This document shows, piece by piece, positions 9,135 to 16,747 of a stretch of 64,000 bases of DNA (its first letter is position 1; the number at the start of each line of letters is the position of its first letter). The notes under the pieces are model-generated. The model saw nothing but the letters and a program-made list of their open reading frames with translations. It was not told the origin of the DNA and did not search any database. This DNA comes from an uncultured Acetatifactor sp. Its GTDB lineage: Bacteria; Bacillota; Clostridia; Lachnospirales; Lachnospiraceae. The stretch spans positions 1-64,000 of the forward strand of contig CAJUGL010000007.1 of NCBI GenBank assembly GCA_910586515.1, written 5' to 3'. Both the position numbers and the translations under genes were made by a program.

Positions 9135-9153
9135 CCTGCGCCATTCTCCTCCG

Positions 9154-9633
9154 CTATTTCCAACTCTCCAAAAGCTTCCAAAGCATTGCCTTCAGCTCCT
9201 CCTGCTCCTGCCGGGAAAGCACGCCGAAAGTGGGCGAACCGTCGTCCTGCCTCTCCTGAAGCTCCGCCTCTTCCCTGCCGGTGACCGTCAGCTCGATGAC
9301 GCTCCGCCTTCTGTCCTCGTCGTCCCTCTGGCGGCGGATCAGGCTTTTTTCTTCCATTTTGGCAAGAATTTCGCTTATGGAGCCGGGCTGTATCCCCAGA
9401 ATGTCCTGCAGCTCCTTCTGCGTCATGCTGCTGCGCTCAAGCAGTATGGCCAGAATCCTGCCCTGACCGGCGCTTCTTCCCGAGCGGATGTACAGATGGT
9501 GCCCGCAGGCCCGCATCATGCTGTACAAATTGTCCTTCTCATAAGCCAGAGCGCCGCAGCGGCGGCAGGGAGCGGAACCGACAGCCGCGTCCATGCCCTG
9601 GCAATGGTTGTTTTTGTTTGTACTCTTGTTCAT
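9154..9633 (-). CDS. MarR family transcriptional regulator
   Basis: A 159-residue winged-helix protein: GQGRILAILLERSSMTQKELQDILGIQPGSISEILAKMEEKSLIRRQRDDEDRRRSVIELT carries the recognition helix and beta wing of MarR proteins. An unusual N-terminal extension holds a Cys/His cluster (NHCQG, CRRCG, CGHH) that could bind a metal or sense redox state; that is inference. It heads the exporter operon and probably represses it, using the inverted repeat at 9648-9681 directly upstream. The ribosome binding site is modest (GCAAGGTC before the ATG). Confidence 0.88.
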   Translation of the reverse strand: MNKSTNKNNHCQGMDAAVGSAPCRRCGALAYEKDNLYSMMRACGHHLYIRSGRSAGQGRILAILLERSSMTQKELQDILGIQPGSISEILAKMEEKSLIRRQRDDEDRRRSVIELTVTGREEAELQERQDDGSPTFGVLSRQEQEELKAMLWKLLESWK

Positions 9634-9647
9634 GACCTTGCTTTCTG

Positions 9648-9681
9648 ACCTAAATTAACATAACATTTTATATATTTAGGT
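9648..9681. promoter_or_regulatory. Likely MarR operator (8-bp inverted repeat)
   Basis: ACCTAAAT (9648-9655) and ATTTAGGT (9674-9681) form a perfect inverted repeat around an AT-rich 18-bp centre, between the MarR start codon and its promoter. Position and symmetry suit autorepression. Binding is inferred. Confidence 0.55.
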
Positions 9682-9692
9682 ACCTTTGGATT

Positions 9693-9721
9693 ATGGTACA
9701 ACACACTCGGGTGTTTGTCAA
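9693..9721 (-). promoter_or_regulatory. Promoter of the MarR-ABC exporter operon
   Basis: On the minus strand TTGACA (9716-9721) is followed after 17 bp by TACCAT (9693-9698). The -35 hexamer overlaps the stop codon of the upstream LacI gene. The spacer itself contains the imperfect palindrome AACACCCGAGTGTGTT. Confidence 0.6.
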
Positions 9722-10704
9722 GAGAAATGTCCCGGCCCGCAATCTATATAGTATCCCAGTTTCACCTCCCGCCTGGGCGTCTCCCCCTGTCCCAGAGCTT
9801 CCATCACCATGCCGGCCGCGATCTCTCCGCATTTTTCATAGGCATAATGAACCGTCACCAGAGACGGCACCATGACACGGGCCATCTCGGAATCCCCATG
9901 GCCAGCCACCAAAATCTGATCCGGAACGGCTATGCCCCTCTCCCGCAGACACTCCGCCGCGCCCATGGCCATGGTGTCCGTGGCACAGATCAGGCCGTCC
10001 AGCATCCCGCATTTGTCCAGCAGTTCTCCCGCCTTTTCATATCCGGAGGCGCTGGTAAACCGGGATATGGCGTAATTTTCCGCCAGGGCCTCATAGCCTG
10101 CATCCCCTACCGCATCCCGATATCCCCTGTACCGCTCTTCACCCGCCGCCCTGTCCTGAAACGTTGCGCCGATATACCCAAGCCTGCTTTTCCCCTTTTC
10201 CAGCAGCGTCTTCGTCAGGTCATAGGCAGCATGATAATCGTCCTGAAATACACAGCAATACCCGGCCAGCCGCTGACCTGCAATCACCACCGGAACAGAC
10301 AAAGTCTTCAGAATCCGCTTATGTTCCGGAGTAAATATGGTTGCGACCAAAATCACACTGTCTACCAACTTCTCCTGAAAAGCGCTCAAATACTCCAATT
10401 CTTTCTTCGGATCATTCCGGGTGACCGCCAAAACCATCTGATACCCTTCCTCATCCAGCACGGACAACATTCCCTCCACCATTTTTCCCACAGAGGACGA
10501 AACCATCTTGGGCACGATCACTCCCACCATTCTGGTCCGTTTTGTCCGCAGTGTCTGCGCCTGGGCCGATGGCCGATAGCCGGTCTCCTCCACCACCCTT
10601 CGAATGGCCAGACGCTTTTCTTCGGATATATACCCATTGTTGAAATAACGGGAAACAGCCGCCCTGGATACGCCTGCCAGATTTGCGATTTCCGCTATGT
10701 TCAT
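9718..10704 (-). CDS. LacI family regulator of the amylosucrase unit
   Basis: A 328-residue LacI/GalR repressor. The N-terminal HTH reads MNIAEIANLAGVSRAAVSRYFNNGYISEEKRLAIRRVVEETGYRPS, followed by the hinge and a periplasmic-binding-protein-like sugar domain (VGVIVPKM ... ICATDTMAMGA). The ATG at 10704 follows GGGAAGGAG. It is the last gene after a HAD phosphatase and an amylosucrase on the same strand, with a 43-bp gap to the latter. This suggests it controls sucrose use, resembling ScrR in role. Candidate operators are the inverted repeats upstream of the HAD gene (13593-13606, 13691-13704). The inducer is not visible. Confidence 0.88.
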   Translation of the reverse strand: MNIAEIANLAGVSRAAVSRYFNNGYISEEKRLAIRRVVEETGYRPSAQAQTLRTKRTRMVGVIVPKMVSSSVGKMVEGMLSVLDEEGYQMVLAVTRNDPKKELEYLSAFQEKLVDSVILVATIFTPEHKRILKTLSVPVVIAGQRLAGYCCVFQDDYHAAYDLTKTLLEKGKSRLGYIGATFQDRAAGEERYRGYRDAVGDAGYEALAENYAISRFTSASGYEKAGELLDKCGMLDGLICATDTMAMGAAECLRERGIAVPDQILVAGHGDSEMARVMVPSLVTVHYAYEKCGEIAAGMVMEALGQGETPRREVKLGYYIDCGPGHFS

Positions 10705-10747
10705 CTGTATAACTCCTTCCCTTGCAATTCTTTTGACTCTCTCTGCC

Positions 10748-12607
10748 TTACTTTCTTTTGAGATAATAAAAACCATAGGCCGGAATATCCACGCCGCAGG
10801 CTTTCCTCTCCTCCCCTGAGATCAGATCCACATAGTCCCCATCCGTCTCGTTGATCCAGGCTGTTCTGTCGAATTCACTGAAATTGAACAAGCCCAGTAT
10901 TTTCTCTCCCTCAAAATACCTGCCTATACACAGCACGGATTTGTCCCAGGTCTCCACCGTCCAGGCATCTGCAGCAGCCACAAATGCTTTCTCCCTCTTC
11001 CGGATCTGCTCCAGCCTGTCAAGTCCCCAAAACAGCCTTCCCTCTACAGTGTCCGGCTGAGAAGCCCTGGCGGCCATCGCCCAGTCCATGGCTCCCCTGT
11101 GAATGTATCGGGAATCCGCTGCCTTAAGGGGATTTTCCTTGTAACCGTAGTCGTTCACCTGTCCTACCTCGTCCCCGCTGTACAATACGGGTATACCCGA
11201 CTGCATAAACATATAGGCATGAAGCATGGTATCCAGCCTTATGGCCCGTTCCATGGCTGCCTCATCCTGTTCGAACCCGGCCTTTTCGATACCGCACATG
11301 GAAGCGGTGGTTCCGCAGAACCTGGCATCTCCTGTAACCGGATCCGCATTGTAGAGTTCGCCCCGGCTGCTGCTGTCCCCGGCATATCCCTGAAAATAGT
11401 CGTTCAGGTACTTTTTGTGAGAACGCTCCCCGATTCCCTCGTTCATCAAGGTTCCGAAATCCAGCCCCCAGCCGATATCGTCATGACAGCGCAGATAATT
11501 CAGGAACACATAGTCCTTGGGCAGAGAATTAACGATATCCAATTGTTTTTTCAACAATCCAACGTCTCTCGTCGCCACGGTATGCCAGGTGGTAGCCATG
11601 GTAGTCACGTTGTAAAGCATATGACACTCAGGCTTTTCCACCGTGCCGAAATAAGGCACCACCTTCTCCGGCTCCATGACCACCTCCCCCAGCAGAAGCA
11701 CACCGGGACAGACAATCTCCGTAATCATGCGCATCATGCGGACAATGGTATGCACCTGGGGCAGATTACGGCACTTCGTCCCCAGTTCCTTCCAGATATA
11801 GGGTACAGCGTCAATGCGGATAATGTCGATGCCTCTGTTTGCCAGATAGAGAAAATTATACATCATTTCGTTGAAAACCCGGGGATTCCTGTAATTCAGA
11901 TCCCACTGGTACGGATAAAATGTAGTCATGACAAAATGTTCCGCGTCCGGCAGCCAGGTAAAATTCCCCGGGGCGGTGGTAGGAAATACCTGCGGGACAG
12001 TCTGCTCGTACCTGGCCGGCAACTCCGCATCTTTATAGAAGAAATACCTGCTCATGTATTCCCCCTCCCCCCCGCGGGCCCGTTTCGCCCACTCATGATC
12101 CTCGGAGGTATGGTTCATGACAAAATCCATACAGACATTGATCCCTCTGGAATGGCAGGCTGCAGTCAAGCTCTCCAGATCCTCCATGGAGCCCAGATTC
12201 TCCTGCACTTTCCGGAAATCCGACACCGCATATCCCCCGTCGGAACGCCCCTCCGTCGTCTCCAGAAAAGGCATCAGATGAATATAGTTTACATTGCAGT
12301 TCCCGATATAGTCCAGCCTGGACTCCACTCCCTTCATGTTTCCGGCAAAATTGTCAATATAGAGCATCATTCCCATCATATCGTTGCTGCGGTACCAATC
12401 CGGATTCTGTTCCCGCTCCGCATCCCTGTCTTTCAGTCCTTCCTTTCTCTCCTGCCAGAATACCTGCATATGCTCCTGCAGCTCGGCAAACATGGAATCA
12501 TTCTCATATAGCTCCATATACAGCCAGCGCAGCTCGTCATGATGCCTTTGAAGCCGCTTACGGAAAAGCAGATTCTCTGCTTCTTTTTTCTCTGTTCCCT
12601 TTTTCAT
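10748..12607 (-). CDS. Amylosucrase-type GH13 glycoside hydrolase
   Basis: A 619-residue GH13 enzyme closest in motif pattern to amylosucrases (GH13_4), which split sucrose and either extend an alpha-1,4-glucan or release hexoses. Catalytic nucleophile Asp266 is in GIDIIRIDAVPYIW, acid/base Glu308 in VLLLGEVVMEPEKVV, and the third acid in YLRCHDDIGW (375-380). The Asp-to-Glu spacing of 42 residues equals that of Neisseria amylosucrase. An N-terminal helical part (1-80) precedes the barrel, also as in amylosucrases. Start at 12607 chosen because AGGAG lies 11 bases upstream; the open frame extends 55 codons further without a site. Sucrose hydrolase or phosphorylase-like activity remains possible. 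Confidence 0.85.
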   Translation of the reverse strand: MKKGTEKKEAENLLFRKRLQRHHDELRWLYMELYENDSMFAELQEHMQVFWQERKEGLKDRDAEREQNPDWYRSNDMMGMMLYIDNFAGNMKGVESRLDYIGNCNVNYIHLMPFLETTEGRSDGGYAVSDFRKVQENLGSMEDLESLTAACHSRGINVCMDFVMNHTSEDHEWAKRARGGEGEYMSRYFFYKDAELPARYEQTVPQVFPTTAPGNFTWLPDAEHFVMTTFYPYQWDLNYRNPRVFNEMMYNFLYLANRGIDIIRIDAVPYIWKELGTKCRNLPQVHTIVRMMRMITEIVCPGVLLLGEVVMEPEKVVPYFGTVEKPECHMLYNVTTMATTWHTVATRDVGLLKKQLDIVNSLPKDYVFLNYLRCHDDIGWGLDFGTLMNEGIGERSHKKYLNDYFQGYAGDSSSRGELYNADPVTGDARFCGTTASMCGIEKAGFEQDEAAMERAIRLDTMLHAYMFMQSGIPVLYSGDEVGQVNDYGYKENPLKAADSRYIHRGAMDWAMAARASQPDTVEGRLFWGLDRLEQIRKREKAFVAAADAWTVETWDKSVLCIGRYFEGEKILGLFNFSEFDRTAWINETDGDYVDLISGEERKACGVDIPAYGFYYLKRK

Positions 12608-12699
12608 CACTGTTCTTCTCCTTTTCTTTTTTCTGTTTCCCGGCCCATATCCTCTTACCCGGTTCAGATACAGGCCTCTCTCCCCTGCTGAACATATGT

Positions 12700-13542
12700 T
12701 TATTCCCCGTCGGTGATAAGTCCGTACTTCAAAAATGCCCGGTACAGTCCCTCTTTCCCCACGGGAGGACACACGTCATCCGCCAGTTCCTTCAGCGCCG
12801 GACTGCCGTTTCCCATACAGATACCGCAGCCTGCGGTTTCCAGCATCTCCCGGTCATTCATGCTGTCCCCGAAGGCCAGCGAATCGCATCTGTCTATCCC
12901 CAGATGCCGGCAGACTCTTTCCACGGCCTGCCCCTTGTGAAACTTTCTGTTCATCAGCTCGCCGCTGATAAAGCAATCCCCCTTTTCCTCCTGCATCCAG
13001 AAAGTGAAATCCTCCTTTAACATCTCCCACGGCTTCACCAGCCGCTCCTGACAGGGACTCATGAACACGACCTTATACACCGGCTCTTCCCGGTATTGCC
13101 TCATGGGCAGCATACGCAGAGCCTCTTCCAGGGCCACTCTCTTCCTCAGCAGTTCCCGATTGCGCCCCTCTGTAATGTGCTCCCTGAGATATTCCTGAAA
13201 GCTCTCGTCCGTGTAAGAGGCATCCCTGCATTCCACAGTGCGGAATACACCGTTGTCCGCAAAAACTTTCAGCGCTCTGAGACGCTGTTCCTCTGTCATG
13301 GGACAGTCGAAAATAATCTCTCCCCCGCATTCCACATACCCTCCGGCGCTGGCTGCCACACCGTCAAATCCATAGTCCAGCAGCGGAGAAAGCATGGCAT
13401 AATTCCTCCCGCTGCACAAAAACACCAGATGCCCTCTGGTTCTGGCCTGCCGGACGGCCCTCAAAGCCGAACCGGGCGACCGGTTGCTTCCCGATTCCGT
13501 CAATGTCCCGTCAATGTCCAGAAATACGATTTTGCGATTCAT
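12700..13542 (-). CDS. HAD superfamily (Cof/IIB-type) phosphatase
   Basis: A 280-residue hydrolase. Motif I is IVFLDIDGTLTESG with nucleophile and acid Asp, motif II CSGRNY, motif III a Lys in NRKFHKGQAVERV, and motif IV LAFGDSMNDREML. Cof-type HADs remove phosphate from sugar phosphates or nucleotides. AGGAGGGG six bases before the ATG at 13542 fixes the start, although the frame is open to 13653 and includes a leader sequence shared with the HPr-like gene. It is the first gene of the amylosucrase-LacI unit, so a hexose-phosphate substrate is plausible. Confidence 0.87.
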   Translation of the reverse strand: MNRKIVFLDIDGTLTESGSNRSPGSALRAVRQARTRGHLVFLCSGRNYAMLSPLLDYGFDGVAASAGGYVECGGEIIFDCPMTEEQRLRALKVFADNGVFRTVECRDASYTDESFQEYLREHITEGRNRELLRKRVALEEALRMLPMRQYREEPVYKVVFMSPCQERLVKPWEMLKEDFTFWMQEEKGDCFISGELMNRKFHKGQAVERVCRHLGIDRCDSLAFGDSMNDREMLETAGCGICMGNGSPALKELADDVCPPVGKEGLYRAFLKYGLITDGE

Positions 13543-13592
13543 TCGCCCCTCCTCTGCATACCTATACAGCTTTTCCTGAGCCACCCCATATA

Positions 13593-13656
13593 TGAAATCG
13601 ATCTCACTTCCTGTCTTATCATATACCAGCTGTTTTTCCTTGTAAATTGTCATTTT
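13593..13656 (-). repeat. Leader repeat copy A, upstream of the HAD gene, with cre-like site
   Basis: In minus-strand orientation this starts ATGACAATTTACAA (13652 leftward) and ends at a palindromic site. The site at 13593-13606, TGAAATCGATCTCA, matches the B. subtilis cre consensus TGWAANCGNTNWCA at every defined position, and would also suit a LacI-family operator. A related leader lies upstream of the HPr-like gene (14272-14378). A second symmetric site, TGAAAT-TG-ATTTCA, is at 13691-13704. Confidence 0.55.
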
Positions 13657-13704
13657 AGCTAATGTTTTGTTTCGGTTTTGGCCATTTTGCTGAAATTGAT
13701 TTCA

Positions 13705-13835
13705 CATGCCGTTCAGGCCGGCTTTCCCTCTAAAATCGAGCAGGGGCGATTTTATCCCTACTCGCTGCGCGGTTCGTGCGCCGCTTCAGCGGCAAAATTC
13801 CAGGTGCGAAGAGTCGCACTTTGCGCACGGGCCTG
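13705..13835. other. Structured non-coding stretch between HAD leader and HPr terminator
   Basis: No supportable gene. It contains four nearby hairpins: AAAATCG/CGATTTT around 13732-13754, a GCGCGG/CGTGCGC imperfect stem near 13770, GCCGCT/AGCGGC near 13782-13795, and GTGCGA/TCGCAC near 13803-13819. The density of short stems resembles a folded RNA or a repeat element. Function unknown. Confidence 0.4.
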
Positions 13836-13840
13836 CGCAT

Positions 13841-13874
13841 AAAAAAAGCCTCCTGCACATTTCTGCAAAAGGCT
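13841..13874 (-). terminator. Rho-independent terminator of the HPr-like gene
   Basis: On the minus strand AGCCTTTTGCA pairs over 11 bp (two G-U) with TGCAGGAGGCT across a 6-base loop, followed by a run of T residues. Confidence 0.85.
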
Positions 13875-13954
13875 GCCTGGATTCTCTCTTCTGGTTTTCA
13901 TCGGTCTCGCCGCCCCCGGCAGGAGACCTTCAAAACCTCCGGTCCGTCATGTCT

Positions 13955-14194
13955 CTAGCACACTCTTTCCCGGAGCAGGTAAGGGCCGATTTTGTCCAGC
14001 ATTGCCGAATCGTCCGAATCGCATACCAACTTCTGCGGCCTTGCCAGGTCCAGCGCAAACACACCCAAAATAGATTTGGCATCCACCACCCGCCTGCCTG
14101 AGCCGAGTTCAAAATTCGCATCCACCGTACTCACCGCATTCACAAAATTCCTTACCTGATCTGCATCATTAAATTTCACAAATACCTGCTGCAT
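13955..14194 (-). CDS. HPr/Crh-like protein lacking the active-site histidine
   Basis: A 79-residue HPr-fold protein. The Ser46 region is well kept (VVDAKSILGVFALDL), the site HPr kinase phosphorylates so that HPr or Crh can bind CcpA. The His15 loop of true HPr (GLHARP) is replaced by DADQVRNF, so it cannot take phosphate from enzyme I. By family knowledge this is a Crh-like regulatory HPr rather than a PTS carrier. The ATG at 14194 follows AAGGGTGA; a GTG six codons earlier is a weaker choice. A strong terminator follows. Its long 5' leader holds tandem repeats shared with the HAD gene leader. Confidence 0.8.
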   Translation of the reverse strand: MQQVFVKFNDADQVRNFVNAVSTVDANFELGSGRRVVDAKSILGVFALDLARPQKLVCDSDDSAMLDKIGPYLLRERVC

Positions 14195-14271
14195 AGAAAT
14201 CACCCTTTTCACCTTTCCTCAGGATTTACACCCGATACTATTTGGTTCAAATCGAACCCCCATAACTTCAT

Positions 14272-14378
14272 CCGGTATTGACTTCATCCGTTGAAGAGTC
14301 ATGCACTGTTTTTCCGGTATCGATTTCATCCATTGAGGAATCATACACTAAATCTTTTCTTTTGTAAATTGTCATTTT
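14272..14378 (-). repeat. Leader repeat copy B with 42-bp tandem duplication, upstream of the HPr-like gene
   Basis: In minus orientation it begins ATGACAATTTACAA (14374 leftward), like copy A at 13593-13656. It contains two 42-bp tandem units carrying CGGTATTGACTTCA (14273-14286) and CGGTATCGATTTCA (14315-14328). Read as a peptide from the shared ATG, both copies begin MTIYK and then LVYD and EID, but neither ATG has a good ribosome binding site, so a DNA or RNA signal is likelier than a leader peptide. Confidence 0.6.
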
Positions 14379-14434
14379 GAATAATTTTAAAAAACTTCCT
14401 TTGTCCATTTTTCCCGAAACAGAGAAAGAAAAGC

Positions 14435-14463
14435 GTTGTAAATAATCACAAATAATTTTGCAA
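14435..14463 (-). promoter_or_regulatory. Promoter of the HPr-like gene
   Basis: Minus strand TTGCAA (14458-14463) and TACAAC (14435-14440), 17-bp spacer. It stands back-to-back with the plus-strand promoter at 14480-14508 and gives a leader of about 235 nt. Confidence 0.5.
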
Positions 14464-14479
14464 AAAACCTGTTCCGGTC

Positions 14480-14508
14480 TTGCCATTTTCCATATATAGT
14501 ATTATAAT
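14480..14508 (+). promoter_or_regulatory. Promoter of the tocopherol-cyclase-like gene
   Basis: TTGCCA (14480-14485) and TATAAT (14503-14508) with a 17-bp spacer. Confidence 0.65.
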
Positions 14509-14593
14509 GACAATATTTGCTACAAAATATTGGTGTAACCACAGACAGAGCCTTCACAGGGTTCTCAGAATTCGCAAAGAAACGGGATGGCAA

Positions 14594-15745
14594 ATGAATT
14601 TATCCGATTTAGCAAAAAATTCGCATATGCTACGAGGTTCGCTGGCCAAAAAGGGGTATATGCGCTGGTGGCATTCCTTCTCCGGAAAATGTCCGGAAAC
14701 CGGAGAAATCAGAACCTTTTTCATCGAATTTTTTATCATCAATCCCGGTTTGGGAAGCAATGTCCCCATTCTGGGTCAGCATCCTTACTTCCGAAAACGG
14801 GGGATGAAACCCTCCTATGTCATGATAAAGGCCGGCTCCTTTCCCGACCGGAACGGAGAGGGCGGAGTGCAGCTTCACGCCTTTTATCCGCTCTCGGCCC
14901 TGCAGGCTACCGGCAGTCCCCTGATTATGCAGGTTCAGGGCGCGCCCGCCGAACATTGCCGGGCGGGAAATTGTTTATACAGCGAAGACAAGCTGACAGG
15001 CTTTGTGGAGGTGACTCCGGAAGAGGCCAGACACCGCTCCTATATGACGGACAGCGGATTCATGGAGTGGAATGTGGAAATACGTAAGGCCGTATCCTGC
15101 CATACGGGAAATTGGTGCAAAAAGATCATGCAGACCCTTTGTTCTCTGGACAGTTATTGGCACGGCGAAGGAATACGCAGCTTTTTCCGGGGAAGCGTGA
15201 CGCTCAACGGCACAGTCTATGAAGTAGAGCCTGAAAGCAGCTACGGCTATGCGGACAAACACTGGGGGAGAAATTTCAACAGACCCTGGTTCCAGTTCGC
15301 CTGCGGGAAGCTGGAGAGTCAGCGAACAGACAGGGAACTGCGCCATTCCGTGCTGGCCATAAACGGATTCTGCCCAAGGTTCCTCTGTTTCCCTCTGCGC
15401 AGCCGGCTGATGCTGCAGCTGACCTACATGGGAGAGGATCTGGAATTTACCCGCTGCAAATGGGAGACGAAGGAGACCGGCCGAAGGTTCGTCTGGCATA
15501 TACTTGCCCAGAACCAAAATACAGTGGTAAAGATTTCCGGCAGCTGCAACAAGGCGGAAATGCTGAATCTGCAATACGAAACCCCTGAGGGCAGGAAGCC
15601 GAAGCAGCCCCTGCGGGCAGGCTCCGGCGGAATCGGTTCAATACAGCTCTTTCGCAAAAATTCCGGCGCCAGAGAGCTTATGGACACCCTGACCCTGGGC
15701 AGCGCTCTCTGCATTTACCGCGGGGAAGCGCCCCTGCCCCGCTGA
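14594..15745 (+). CDS. Tocopherol-cyclase-like (PF14249-type) protein
   Basis: A 383-residue protein with the look of the tocopherol cyclase-like/lipocalin-related family: a WHSFSGKCPETGEIRTFFIEFFIINP start and the hallmark YGYADKHWGRNFNRPWFQFACGKL near residue 215, then QLTYMGEDLEF. In an anaerobe without tocopherol it cannot be a real tocopherol cyclase; family members here are uncharacterised and could bind lipid or an isoprenoid. No signal peptide is seen. The start at 14594 is a judgement: the upstream GGGATGG is weak, and the frame is open to 14480, which is inside the promoter. Its last 31 bp overlap the end of the convergent oxidoreductase gene. Confidence 0.6.
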   Translation: MNLSDLAKNSHMLRGSLAKKGYMRWWHSFSGKCPETGEIRTFFIEFFIINPGLGSNVPILGQHPYFRKRGMKPSYVMIKAGSFPDRNGEGGVQLHAFYPLSALQATGSPLIMQVQGAPAEHCRAGNCLYSEDKLTGFVEVTPEEARHRSYMTDSGFMEWNVEIRKAVSCHTGNWCKKIMQTLCSLDSYWHGEGIRSFFRGSVTLNGTVYEVEPESSYGYADKHWGRNFNRPWFQFACGKLESQRTDRELRHSVLAINGFCPRFLCFPLRSRLMLQLTYMGEDLEFTRCKWETKETGRRFVWHILAQNQNTVVKISGSCNKAEMLNLQYETPEGRKPKQPLRAGSGGIGSIQLFRKNSGARELMDTLTLGSALCIYRGEAPLPR

Positions 15746-16695
15746 GGCCAGGCATCCTCGTACATGGAAAACAGGGTCTCCATGGTGTTGGCTGCGTCGG
15801 ACAGCGTAAAAAATTCCCCCTCATCATAAAAACGTTCGATCAGCCGCTCATGGCCGCTGCCCCAATAGGCTTTCCCCGCGGCGGCCGGCGCGTCTTCCGC
15901 TGTCAGCACACCATCCACCCAGAGCTTCTGGTCTATATATCGGGCAATTCCGTTTTCAAAGAGAATCTCCAGGAAAGGCGCCGAGTTTTCTCCATAACCG
16001 TTTGTGGCGAAAAATGTCCCCCTGACTCCTCCTGCGAATTCCAGAGTGGCCGCCAGGGTATCCTCTACCTCAATGACTCCCTCCAGCGTATGGTTCGCCA
16101 TACTTGCTCTTACTTTTTCCACATTTCCCACGATATAGCTGAAATAATCCAGCGTATGTACAGCCTGATTGATGAGGAGTCCTCCGCCCTCTGTCTCCCA
16201 TTTTCCTCTCCAGCCGCCGCTCTCATAATAGGCCCTGTCACGGCTCCAGGTCAGAACCCCCCTGACTGCCCGCACAGCCCCCAGAGACTTCTCCTGCACC
16301 AGCCGCCTCATTGCCTGCACACAGGGATTGAGCCTGTTCTGCAGAACGACACAGACCCTCTCCGAACCCGGATACGCTCTAAGCGCCTCCCATTCCTGCC
16401 TGGTTCTGGTAACCGGCTTTTCCGCCACCACATCTTTCCCTGCATCCAGCGCCTTTCGAATCATTTCGGCATGGAGATGGTGAGGCGTGCAGATATGAAC
16501 GCAGTCTATTTCTCTGTCCGAGAGCATGGTATCATAGTCTTCATATTCCAGCACGCCGTACTGCTCCCTGCACAGCCTGCGCCTCTCCGGGTCCGTATCG
16601 CAGACCGCATACAGCCTGCCGCCCTTCGTCTTCTCCAACGCGACGGCGTGTATAGGTCCCACGGCCCCATATCCTGCAATACATACCTTCTTCAT
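15715..16695 (-). CDS. Gfo/Idh/MocA family oxidoreductase (last gene of the isomerase cluster)
   Basis: A 326-residue NAD(P)-dependent dehydrogenase. The Rossmann start is KKVCIAGYGAVGPIHAVAL, followed by DCVHICTPHHLHAEM and the family's catalytic Lys in VVAEKPVTRTRQEW. The C-terminal half carries GGWRGKWETEGGGLLINQAVHTLDYFSYIVG, the usual substrate-side motif with Asp and His. The ATG at 16695 has AAAGGA at suitable distance; the ATG four codons earlier sits against the site. It shares a cluster with another Gfo/Idh enzyme and two isomerase-like proteins, which indicates catabolism of an inositol-like or unusual sugar. Its 3' end overlaps the convergent gene by 31 bp. Confidence 0.88.
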   Translation of the reverse strand: MKKVCIAGYGAVGPIHAVALEKTKGGRLYAVCDTDPERRRLCREQYGVLEYEDYDTMLSDREIDCVHICTPHHLHAEMIRKALDAGKDVVAEKPVTRTRQEWEALRAYPGSERVCVVLQNRLNPCVQAMRRLVQEKSLGAVRAVRGVLTWSRDRAYYESGGWRGKWETEGGGLLINQAVHTLDYFSYIVGNVEKVRASMANHTLEGVIEVEDTLAATLEFAGGVRGTFFATNGYGENSAPFLEILFENGIARYIDQKLWVDGVLTAEDAPAAAGKAYWGSGHERLIERFYDEGEFFTLSDAANTMETLFSMYEDAWPQRGRGASPR

Positions 16696-16747
16696 GATTA
16701 AACCCATTCCTTTCCGTCCCGCTTATCCTCTAGGTGGTTTACCGGAC

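Noticed and set aside
11099..12511. A 470-codon open frame on the plus strand
   Set aside because: Opposite the amylosucrase-type gene, which carries all GH13 catalytic residues.
14268..14486. 72-codon minus-strand ORF over the HPr leader
   Set aside because: It spans the promoter, starts without a ribosome binding site and is composed of the tandem leader repeat. A regulatory leader is more likely.
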